The position numbers and the translations under genes are program-made. From assembly GCA_019009955.1 (NCBI GenBank), contig CM032228.1, forward strand, positions 221,809,501 to 221,873,500: DNA of 64,000 nucleotides. The letters run 5' to 3'. A model generated the notes under the pieces. That model did not search any database, was not told the origin of the DNA, and saw only the letters and a list, made by a program, of their open reading frames with translations. The stretch is from Riptortus pedestris (taxonomy: Eukaryota > Arthropoda > Insecta > Hemiptera > Alydidae). Position 1 is the first letter of the stretch. Each line of letters starts with the position of its first letter. Positions 53,001 to 62,836 of the stretch are shown here, in pieces.

Positions 53001-54115
53001 ATATCCTTTTTTAAAATGAAAATTCTGGGATTTACCCTGTTAAAAGATATTCCAGATGTGAAATAAGTGTTAGATCAATAATGTAACAGCATAACAATTT
53101 GTTACTTTTATCACAATTTCTTTATAACTGCTTTTAGCATATTTCCCTTAAGAACAATCTACTATTGAGATTGTCCTATTGAAGCAATTTTTGAAATATT
53201 TTTTCAAATGTCCAACAATTCAAACTACAAGATGACAAGAATGATATATGTTATTTACTTATATATTGTAAAGATCAAATGTGTGTAATTATTAAACAAA
53301 AATATACATATACACACATTTGTCTGTTACTGCTCTAGCAGTTGGAATTTTTGTTTGATCGATACCTAACTTGATATATAAGCATTTCATGTAAAATTAA
53401 ATATCAAGTTCAATAACACCTGAAATTGGACCAGGTGGAAGGAGGTTTAATGGGGGGGGGGGTAGAAAAAATTCTAAATATCTCCACTAGTATCAGTTAT
53501 ATAGATAAAATTTAATTCTCTATAGGTGTTGTTTTATACACCTTTTTCTCTATCTTGAATATTAACAGAAATTTTTGAATTTTATAATGTTTAGCCTTCA
53601 GTCAATGCCCACTTTTGTCATAGCACTTCAACAATAAGCGAATATATCATAAATGTCTCATTTCAAGCTAAAATACCAAATAATGCTTTTAACTGGCCTT
53701 CACTAGATGAGATACATTTCTATTGTATGATGCAATCATCAATTATGATTTTGTTTCTTGACTGGAAAATGTTTATTTCATCTATGCCATATACAATATT
53801 TAAATGTTTTTTTCAACAAAGGTCATATTCCTTACTAAGGAATGGGAGGGGAATTCAAAAATTAAAAACATTAGTGTCATTATGAGTCAGATTGAAAAAT
53901 ATTATCAATCTTGTTAAACTAGTGAAGCTCTAAAATTGCAGTTGTCTCAAATTTGTACTTTCTTGTTTTCAGCCTTGTGTAAACCCTTCCTAATAGATAT
54001 CAAATTATGACTTTGAAATAGAAAATATATGGCAAGATATTACTATTAAAAATTAGTCCAAACAACAATAAATCATTTCTATAAAAATAAAGCTAAAAAT
54101 AAAATAGCAGCCAAG

Positions 54116-54169
<54 letters not shown>

Positions 54170-57100
54170 TTAGACAAACAAAAGGATACTTAATTTTGTA
54201 AATAAAAAATATAGTGAAAGAAAAATGTACTCTGCACTGAATTACAACCCCACAGTAGCCAGGAAGATTACTTCGATTAGTACAAATTTTGGGACAAATC
54301 ACAATACCAAATGTAATGTATACAAAATAAACAAGGGATTGCAATGAAAGTTGTATTGGGGAATCATCACAATTACTCAAAAGAATAATCAGACAACACG
54401 TGACAAACATTGATCTTAAGGACAATAAAACATCCCGGGCCTCCCAAGGAATGAAATACACCGATAACTTTGATTTTGAAAATGTAAGTATAATAGATAG
54501 AAAAAGAAAGAAATATAAGAGGAGGATAAAAGAGAATACCTATATCATATAATAAAAAAAATGGAAAAAAAGTGATCAATAAGAAAACTGAGATAAAACA
54601 TGTGAATTATATATATTATAATTTATTATTAGAAACTTTGAAATGATTAGTTTAGAATTTATACTTCATTAGAGATAATTGATATATTTTTATTTTGTGA
54701 TGCATCGAAATAAATCAGCTGACGACCCACCCTACTTTGTAAACCATTTTCTAACTGGTAACTGGCGGAAGGTCGTAGAGAAAGATGTAGATGTTAGTTT
54801 AGTTGACCTTTTATAGTAGAATTTCTCCTGAGGTATCAAAAGGACACAAAACTAGTAGAGAAATAAAAATGACTTTAATAATCATTTGAAGAATTCACTC
54901 TTTTGTTGACCTTTCACCATAGATTAGTTAAGTAAAGATATAACTCGTGTGTCATTACGGTGGATGATTATTTCTGTACTCAGCACAATCAAAGATGGTT
55001 ACTATGCGTGCCACCAGTAAGATACTTAACATGGGTCCATGGAACAAGTTGGAGGGCTTGAGAACTTCCTACAAGTTGATGGAAGGAAAAGAAGACGGTG
55101 ATGGTTAAAGCTTAACTGCAAATTATGTCTCTCCCATTTTCAAGTTTTCCCTAGATATTGTTTCTATTGATGACTTAGATTCATCCAACAGACAGATATT
55201 GTCTGTTTTATTATTGGCGGCTCATTACAGTGTCTTTGATTAAAGCATCTTTCTCCTTTTAACTATTTCAACAGTTGTTGGCTAACAGCATGTTAAGTTG
55301 CTGACAAAAATGAATTTACACTATTATCTGAAAGCATTACAGTAATGGTATCAAGATAAGGGCAGAATTCATTTGACACATTAAATTGTATAGTTAAGTT
55401 TTAAGAACCTGCCAATAAAAAATAACTAAATAAAGAACATGTATTTCTGTTTATTTGAAATCTGAGATTTGTTTAAAAAAAACAAAAAAAAACAACTTCA
55501 AATAATGAACAAGAGGAATATTCTTTATTTTAATTTTATGAGAATGAAGAGAGCAATAGGAACAGTACATTGCACAAAATAACCTTTATAATAGCAAGAA
55601 AACACATTTGGCATAGATAATAGTCACAGTTAAAGGTAGCTGATTCCATCATTGGAGAAATAAGTAGGTAACACAAAATGGATAAGACCAAAATTCTAGC
55701 AGAAACCTATTTAGTAATTAAAAAAAAAAAAACGTATTTGTTTGCACACCTAAAGCCCTTGCTAGATGTGTAGCTCCATATATTAAACATGGTGGGATTG
55801 GACTTGTTTCACAAGGTTGTTGTCGAACAAACCAGTCAGGAACAAGCTTCCGGTGAACTAACCTTTTTAGAAGTTCCCTCTCTCGATGGGACATAGGCCT
55901 CAGGATTAAATGTTCACCCCTATAACAGAATTAAAATATTTAAAAACAAATAACTCTAATTTTATCTTTATTGAATTGTGTAAAACTCACTCTTTTTACT
56001 AGTATTTATATTAAAAACAAGATCCTTCTGAGCAAAAAAATTTTAATAACAATAATTATAGTACAGACATTACTCTAATTACTGTAAAATATAATCACAG
56101 GATAAATGGCCTCTTGTTTAGTGGTAAAGAAAATTATTACAAGAACATAACATAAAAAAGAAGTGTGTTAATACAATAGTTTTTAAAAGTTATATTTTTA
56201 ATTTTATTGTGAGGAAAATAAATAAATTTAAGTTCACAAAAGATATTTTTTTTCAAAAATTAACCAATTTTTTTTAGGTACGCCTCTTACGAGAGCAAAT
56301 ATAGTTTGTGTGTGTGAGTGAATGTGTGTGCGCGTGCGTGCATGTGTGTGTGCACCTTTTTTCATATTCTTATTCCATTTACTATTTGTAAATATTTACA
56401 AATAAAAGAGTATATGAAAACTTTTTTGACCTATAATCCAGCAATGTTTTTTTTCAGATCAGAATTTCTTATCTTCAGAGTTACAAATGAAAATTTGATT
56501 CAGTGTATATTTTGTTCTATTGCTCAAATAAATAATAATAACATATAAATAATTCAAGAATGTAAATATAATGAAAAGTCCGTTTTAACATTTCAAAACA
56601 AAGTGGACGGAGACCTTTTTTGACCCTGTGTATATATAAGTAAATCAACATATAATACTGTTAGTTCTTCAAATATAAATAATGTAACTAATAATATAAA
56701 CAAACCCTTTAACAACATTATGGCCTAAAGCAGAGGCCAAGTCAACTGAAGAACGTGAATTACTCTCTGATTTTGCTGCATGAGCCTTTAATTCAGCAGG
56801 AGTAGGTTTTGTTTCAGCAGGTGTATTGCCACTAGATGCGTTTGTTGACTGTGATTGTTGTTGAGCCATGGCCGATTCTGAATGAGATCTTAAGGATTTT
56901 CGTCTATCTGTTTCTCTGTATGGAGAACCTATAGAAAGTTGAAAAAAAGTAATTCAAATTACTGTTAAGAAGATGATCAAGGAACAACAATTATATAAAG
57001 AACAACTTATCAGTAGTAAAAGAGAGATGCCAACAAAGAAACCACACCTTAATGATACTTCTCAATTGTTGGCCACAAAATTAAGGATTTTTTCTACTAT

Positions 57101-57299
57101 TGGCAACTGTCAAACTTAAATAATATTTAAATTTCATATTTAGTTTTCAAATGTTTCCACACTACAGTCAACAATTAAAAAAAACAAATGTTTAATAAAT
57201 AACTGCATTAATATATACTAAAGCCCAAGAAAGTAAGAAAAGCAATTGCAATGTGTCATTAAACAATAATTAAAAAAAGACAATACTTATTATACATAT

Positions 57300-57356
<57 letters not shown>

Positions 57357-58179
57357 TAAATATAAATAAAAGAGCATAGCAACCTTACTTTGTTTGTTGT
57401 CATGTTCTTCTTTTTTCTCAGCTTCTCTGTTATCTGCATGCTTAGCATCCTCATCTTTTTTTCTATCAAGGGGAGATCCATGTAATATAAAACTTAATTA
57501 ATTCATTTCTATAAAGGTTAAAAGTAAAGCTATATTGAAGGTTTATTTAATAAAGATTACAGTCAAGAAAAGTATTCAATTAAAACTGATAATAATGAAA
57601 GGTCAAATGAAAAATTTATATTTTGGGGATTCCTAAACCTTTTATTAATGTAAAAAAAAATGTTTAGCAACACTTGTAGAAAATTAGCTTCTTAATAAGT
57701 TTAGTTATGAACATTTTTTTCAATTTGACACATAACATAAATAAAAGATTTTGTAATTTACTTAATAAAATTTGGTTCAGTAGTTTGGACGTGAAAAGGT
57801 AACAAACACAGATAACAGACACCAAAGCCACAAATTGCAGACATCGTGTCTTTGGTATGTGAAACGATGAAGTATCATGGCATGTTTTTAATGAAGTTTG
57901 GTTTCTCATTCCAAGTATTAATTGTATTGTAAATTTTATTGAAGTCTAAGTCCTGATTCTTGTTTTCAAAATCTCTATGGTTTCTCTCACGAGAATGGAA
58001 GGAGTGTCCTCAGTGTCAAACAAAACTAAACTACTTATACCCCTTTTCGTTTGTAAACCAGTTTCATAGTGTTCTTGATAGTGATTTTTTCTCTTATTCA
58101 CTGTGTCCTTCACTGTCTGAAAAGTGTTTCACATTAATTTATATATTTTTGTTTGTGTCCTCAATATCATTGGTCCTGT

Positions 58180-58246
<67 letters not shown>

Positions 58247-61181
58247 TATTGTTGTTTTTTGGAGTATTGGTCAATGTTGGTGAAAAAATCTTAGTTTATG
58301 CCAATTTTTAAGAATATTTATTTTCTCTTCTTCATGGCTATAAAAATACAGGTACTGCTTTGCTGTTTTGCTGGTCATATCTGTCCTTATAGCCCTGAAG
58401 AAGAGAAAATAAATATTCTCGAAATATTGGCATAAACCATATTTTCACCAACATTGACCAAAACTCCTAGAAACAACAACACCATATATAAATATAACCT
58501 GGTCGAAAACAACAACACAATTATATATCTACTAGCTCAGATACCCGGCTTCGCACGGGATATGATTTGAGGCTGAATGGTGATAGTATATTTTTGGCAA
58601 GGCTTTACTTTGCACAATATTTTGACATTTACCCGTTCCAGTGTTTAGGATTAATACCCGTTGTTGGCATTTGTTAATAATAAAATTATTTTTTTATGTA
58701 AGACTTCACTGTCCTGCTAATTGTCATATTTCCCGTCTCCTGTGCATTATGCATAGAATGGAATTATTAAGGAGAAAATATTGACATACATTTGAATTAA
58801 TTTTTTCAGGTGAGGTACCTGGTAGTTCATACTGAAAAGAAGTGTTGAGCAAATTTCTCTAAATAACAAAATAAACAACTTTTGTTATGTGCATATTTGC
58901 CGAAACCCCAATAGGAAATCATTATTATTAATTTTAGGCCTCCCTTATAACCCCCACTCCTGCCCGTCCCTAGAAATGTTAGTATGGCTTATTATAAGGA
59001 AATCGTTAGTATTAATTCACATAGCGAGTTTGGTTTAGTTCGGTTGAGTCTTTTGTGCCAAATAAAATTGTGGACTCCCGCTTTAGTTTATAGCGTATAA
59101 CTCATTTATGCTTCCGTATACGGCAAAAGTGGATACACAAAAGTTACTCTAAATAACAAAATAAACAACTTTTGTTATGTGCATATTTGCTGGAAAAGCA
59201 ATAGGAAACGAAATATCGCTATTTTTAATTTCAGGCCTCCCTTATAACCCCCACTCCTGCCCGTCCCTAGAAATGTTAGTATGGCTTATTATAAGGAAAT
59301 CGTTAGTATTAATTCACATAGCGAGTTTGGTTTAGTTCGGTTGAGTCTTTTGTGCCAAATAAAATTGTGGGCTCCCGCTATAGTTTTTAGCGTATAACTC
59401 ATTTATACTTCCGTATACGGCAAAAGTGCATATAACAAAAGTTACTCTAAATAACAAAATAAACAACTTTTGTTATGTGCATATTTGCTGAGAAAGCAAT
59501 AGGAAACGAAATATCGCTATTTTTAATTTCAGTCCTTCCTTATAACCCCCACTCCTGCCCGTCCCTAGAAATGTTTGTATGGCTTATTATAAGGAAATCT
59601 TTAGTATTAATTCACATAGCGAGTTTGGTTTAGTTCGGTTGAGTCTTTTGTGCCAAATAAAATTGTGGACTCCCGCTATAGTTTTTAGCGTATAACTCAT
59701 TTATACATCCGTATATGACAAAAGTGCATATAACAAAAGTTACTCTAAATAACAAAATGAACGACTTTTGAAATGTTTACATTTGACGAAAAACCAATAG
59801 GAAATGAAATATCGCTATTTTTAATTTTAGGCCTCCCTTATAACCCCCACTCCTATTTGTCTTAGAGAATATTAATATAGCCTAAAGTCTAAGTTGGGCT
59901 AGTAGTAATATACATACCAAGTTTCATTAAATTCGGTTCAGCCGTTTATGCGTGAAAAGGTAACAAACAAACAAACAAACATACACGAAAGAAACAAAAT
60001 GCAGTTATGGTGTCTATGACATGTAAAACGAAAAGTTATCGTGAAATTTCGCGAAAAAAATCAATGTACAGACAGAGGTTACAATTTTATATATATATAT
60101 AAAATTGTAACCTCTGTCGGTACATTGATTTTTTTTTGCGAAATTTCACGATACCTTTTCGTTTCACATCTCATAGACACCATATCTGCATTTTGTTTCT
60201 TTCGTGTGTTTGTTTGTTTGTTTGTTTGTTTGTTACCTTTTCACGCATAAACGGCTGAACCGAATTTTATGAAACTTGGTATGTATATTACTACTAACCC
60301 AACTTAGACTTTAGGCTATATTAATTTTCTCTGAGACGAACAGGAGTGGGGGTTATAAAAGAAGCCTGAAATTAAAAATAGCGATATTTCGTTTCCTATT
60401 GCTTTTTCAGCAAATATGCACATAACAAAAGTTGTTTATTTTGTTATTTAGAGTAACTTTTGTTATATACACTTTTGTCGTATACCGAAGTTTAAATGTG
60501 TTATACGCTAAAAATTATAGCGGGAGTCAACAATATTATTTGCAAAAAAAGACTCAACCGAACTAAATAAAACTCGGTATGTGTATTAGCAGTGAGACCT
60601 TCATTATAATAAGCCATACCAACATTTCTATGGACGGGCAGGAGTGGGGGTTATAAGGGAAGCCTGAAATTAAAAATAGCGATATTTCGTTTCCTATAGG
60701 TTTTTCCGCAAATATAAACATAACAAAAGTTGTTTATTGTGTTATTTGGAGTAACTTTTGTTATATACACTTTTGTCGTATACCTAAGTATAAATGAGTT
60801 ATACGTTAAAACTTTAGCGGGCACTAAAGGCTGAACCGAACTTAACAAAACTCGGTATGTCAATTAGCATTAATTCTTCCATGATTATAAGTTATATTAA
60901 AATTTTTAGGTTCGAACGGGAGGGGGGTTAAAAGGGAGGCCTGAAATAAAAATTCACCATATTTACATGCATAAGAGACGGGAAATATAAAAATATCAAA
61001 GACTGTGAAGCCTTATCGATCAAATAATTCTATTATTAGCAAATCCACGGCAAAGTGGGTATCAATCCTAAACACTGGGACGGGTAAATGTCAAAATATT
61101 GTGCAATGTAAAGCCTGCTAAAAAATACCATCATCATTCAGCCTCAAATGAATTCCCGAGCGAAGCCGGGTATCTGAGCTA

Positions 61182-61237
<56 letters not shown>

Positions 61238-61746
61238 TAATTATATGTTTGTTGCAACTTTAAATATTGTTTTTGTAGTTACCCTTATTTTATATTGGTA
61301 AAACACCAAATGGGTATATAATCTATAAAATATAGATTACTAACAGGTAGTACCATGTATGACGTGTGCATGTATCTTGCTAGATTCAAATATTCAATTG
61401 AATTATAAAGGTCTATAACGCCACTACACACATATAAACACAAATTTAATAAGAATCTCATAAATAAATTATAGATTAAAAAGCCCAAAAATAGTAATTT
61501 AAAAAATACAATTTACAAAATAATATGCCATATATTTTTGTTTGTTTGTAAGATCCTCACTTGCCACAGTCACTGTATAAATATAGTGTTAAAGATTGAT
61601 AAAGTACTTACATGTGAAGCTTTGGGAGATACATAGTTGTGTGTTCTTTAAATTGAACTCTCTCGGTTGAATAAAGAAGGGCAAGTTCTGTCATGAAATC
61701 TAAGTAAACTCTCAAACCATCAGCCACTTCTCGACAGAGATTTGCT
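49969..61746 (-). CDS. MSL3: MSL3-type MRG-domain chromatin protein, six C-terminal exons (5' incomplete)
   Basis: In transcription order the exons are 61746-61612, 57462-57389, 56928-56706, 55919-55750, 52899-52812 and 50053-49969. Every junction keeps frame and has GT-AG ends. The product is the C-terminal half of a male-specific-lethal-3 homologue, a nuclear subunit of the MSL histone H4K16 acetyltransferase complex. The MRG domain is split. The first half reads ANLCREVADGLRVYLDFMTE, LALLYSTERVQFKEH. A charged Ser/Thr/Ala-rich linker of about 120 residues follows. The second half reads HRKLVPDWFV, PPCLIYGATHLARALVKIPE, then LNGFTKFLEEHPEWFGENMY. KLVPD, IYGAxHL and VKIPEI-type blocks match animal MSL3. 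The chromodomain and earlier exons were not found to the right and probably lie outside the window. MRG15 is less likely because of the long split in the domain. Confidence 0.88.
50425..50960 (-). pseudogene. non-LTR retrotransposon (LINE) reverse-transcriptase fragment
   Basis: Minus-strand pieces: EFRINAYKTKILLVEKEESK, ENINIQIGSILEKVKSF, then after a frameshift YYLGSII, and finally LLFGIKNWILHKTEYQRLKE with TGMWIWPKI. These match the RT thumb region of LINE proteins (KTKVLVVEK, KSFxYLGSIIxxDGR, LYGSExWTLTKKxxxRLxxxEMWFWRR). It lies in an MSL3 intron. It is frameshifted and lacks its ends. Confidence 0.65.
51805..52030 (-). mobile_element. tRNA-derived SINE, copy h (full length)
   Basis: ATTATTATT 3' tail at the left; GGCCAACCTGAGCCCC, the inverted head, at the right. 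The direct repeat TAACTTGGAAAA lies at about 51,792 and 52,031. Located in an MSL3 intron. Confidence 0.85.
52812..52899 (-). CDS. MSL3: MSL3 exon (MRG domain)
   Basis: Acceptor CTGTTTTAG/TAAAA, donor ACCAA/GTAAGT. Encodes VKIPEIFPHAPNHPEAKMN then TIREYLNGFTK, the central helices of the MRG domain. Confidence 0.88.
53136..53990 (-). mobile_element. Helitron-like element, diverged extended copy (MSL3 intron)
   Basis: Decayed 3' terminus AGCATATTTCCCTTAAG, core TTTGTCTGTTACTGCTCTAG, and extended segment TTTCTTGACTGGAAAATG to AGTGTAAACCC. No ends suitable for precise boundaries. Confidence 0.6.
54118..54166. repeat. (TA)n microsatellite
   Basis: A pure (TA)n tract in an MSL3 intron. The reverse-strand open frame over it (54093-54461) is an artefact. 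Confidence 0.9.
54600..55740. other. MSL3 intron sequence
   Basis: A coding-looking plus-strand stretch at about 54,710-54,815 (HRNKSADDPPYFVNHFLTGN, WRKVVEKDVDVSLVDLL then stop) may be the end of an old transposon gene. It is not assignable. The rest shows nothing recognised. Confidence 0.3.
55750..55919 (-). CDS. MSL3: MSL3 exon (second half of MRG domain starts)
   Basis: Acceptor CTGTTATAG/GGGTG, donor TTTAG/GTGTGC. Encodes EHLILRPMSHRERELLKRLV, HRKLVPDWFVRQQPCETSPI and PPCLIYGATHLARAL. The KLVPD and IYGATHL blocks are the clearest MSL3 signature. Confidence 0.9.
56706..56928 (-). CDS. MSL3: MSL3 exon (low-complexity linker)
   Basis: Acceptor TTTCTATAG/GTTCT, donor AAAGG/GTTTGT. Encodes an Arg/Ser-rich start (SPYRETDRRKSLRSHSESA), then a Gln/Ser/Thr/Ala-rich linker (AQQQSQSTNASSGNT, PAETKPTPAELKAHAAKSES). 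Probably disordered. It separates the two MRG halves, as in other MSL3 proteins. Confidence 0.85.
57303..57351. repeat. (CA)n/(TA)n compound microsatellite
   Basis: ACACACACACA grades into a long (TA)n tract about 40 bp downstream of the donor of the adjacent MSL3 exon. Confidence 0.88.
57389..57462 (-). CDS. MSL3: MSL3 exon (charged linker)
   Basis: Acceptor CCCCTTGATAG/A, donor CAAA/GTAAGG. Encodes KKDEDAKHADNREAEKKEEH then DNKQ. The assignment rests on phase continuity (phase 2 in, phase 1 out) between two well-matched exons. Confidence 0.8.
57765..57895 (+). mobile_element. tail fragment of the polar (TA)n-associated unit
   Basis: AAAATTTGGTTCAGTAGTTT, GGACGTGAAAAGGTAACAAA, CAGACACCAAAGCCACAAAT and TATGTGAAACGATGAAGTAT follow the unit tail in order. 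No head. Confidence 0.6.
58181..58244. repeat. (TA)n microsatellite
   Basis: A long pure (TA)n tract directly abutting a hairpin element. Confidence 0.92.
58241..58492. mobile_element. hairpin element with ~100-bp inverted arms
   Basis: The left arm (ATGGTATTGTTGTTTTTTGG, GTCAATGTTGGTGAAAA, TATTTATTTTCTCTTCTTCA) is inverted at 58,392-58,490 (TGAAGAAGAGAAAATAAATA ... GTTGTTGT-type end). The right end is again TATATA. A second member of the GAAGAAGAG...CGAAAT loop type also seen at 31.6-31.9 kb. Confidence 0.7.
58531..61183. mobile_element. foldback-like pair of polar (TA)n-associated units (2.65 kb)
   Basis: The left end ACTAGCTCAGATACCCGGCT and right end AGCCGGGTATCTGAGCTAGT are exact inverted copies. 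The left unit (58531-60094) and right unit (61183-60095) meet tail to tail across a short (TA)n at 60,088-60,101, flanked by ACAATTTTATA and its inverse. The left arm holds four internal repeats of about 290-297 bp (markers near 58,865, 59,153, 59,450, 59,747). The right arm has two, so the arms are unequal. No gene is encoded. It lies in an MSL3 intron, bordered on the right by a (TA)n tract. Confidence 0.82.
61184..61233. repeat. (TA)n microsatellite
   Basis: A pure (TA)n tract directly after the right head of the inverted-repeat element. Confidence 0.92.
61234..61611. other. MSL3 intron, nothing recognised
   Basis: AT-rich sequence downstream of the exon donor at 61611. No repeat or RNA was identified. 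Confidence 0.5.
61612..61746 (-). CDS. MSL3: MSL3 exon (first half of MRG domain)
   Basis: Acceptor TTTAAATTTTAG/AG, donor CACAT/GTAAGT. Encodes ANLCREVADGLRVYLDFMTE then LALLYSTERVQFKEHTTMYL and PKLH. Compare the animal MSL3 block with a similar LC.E..DGLR..FD......LLY..E..Q...... pattern. Confidence 0.88.
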
Positions 61747-62830
61747 CTAAAATTTAAAAGAAAAAATTGAAGTCAAAAACAACTCTGTATATATATATTT
61801 TATGGGATTCCCCAAAACAAAGCTCCAATCTTTCCAAGATTTAACTTATTTTTTTTTTTTTTTTAATTTTTTTTTGTGAAGGTCTGTTAGTAGAAGTTTT
61901 TCAGCTGTTCTTATGATTTACATATTACCAGTGAATTAAAATGTTTTAACTTCACAAATAAAACTTTTTGTATATCAGTGCATTTTCATTATAGAGCCGA
62001 ATAAACCTCCAGTCTGTTTGCAAGAATATCTTTATCAATGCTGATACAACATTTTTCTCCCATATTTCTATTCTATAATCCCACAAAGCAGGCAACCAGT
62101 GAAAACATTCAATACATTTACAGGGGTCATAGCAATGGAAGAAAAAAATATAGGAGTTAAAAAGAAAAAATATAGGAATTTCGAAAAAAATATAGGATAC
62201 TAGTTTGTTGGAGAAACCTGAATATATATTTTTTTAAAGCAGTTTCCAATCAGTATATGAGATAAATCTCATTATCTTACAAATTTGTCACATGGAACCA
62301 TAAACAGAATTCAAAAACTTTACAGTGTTATACCTAAGTTAGAACATTACATTATTAAATAATACAAAGTAAATTCATTGAAAGAAAAGAAATCAAGCCT
62401 AAGTATAAAAAAACTTAATGTACTATGTTTTTAGAACAAACTAAAAAGTTGAAGCCCATTGACAGTAATGTATTTGAATTATTTTGTATAGCCCTGTAAA
62501 TAACCTACAAATGCCACACACACCATTTTCAATTGGGTCACAATGTCAACTTCTAAGCTATGTTCAAAGTTTCAAGTCTCTATCGGGAAGTTACTTTAAA
62601 ATCAATTACAAGATTCCACTCAAATAGACATACAAGAAAAATGAGTTAATAAAAACACAGTAATAACATAGTAATAAAAAAGTACATTTTGACTCATTAA
62701 AAATAAGTTAAAGATGTCAGTAAAAACATCAATATTTAATAAATACAAAACATTCATAAACAGAACTTTAATAATGTACTACATGTTTGCTGAAAAAACA
62801 TATGCCAATATTACAGATGATGAAAAGAAA
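61747..62830. other. upstream MSL3 intron, nothing recognised
   Basis: AT-rich. Includes a T-rich run near 61,850. I could not find the preceding MSL3 exon here. Confidence 0.4.
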
Positions 62831-62836
62831 TAATTC

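Noticed and set aside
54093..54461. 122-aa reverse frame
   Set aside because: Contains translated (TA)n and lies in an MSL3 intron without similarity or splice support.
56318..56548. 76-aa frame beginning in a (GT)n/(GC) tract
   Set aside because: Microsatellite translation in an MSL3 intron.
57960..58181. 73-aa frame with hydrophobic stretches
   Set aside because: No similarity, and it runs into (TA)n. Chance in AT-rich sequence.
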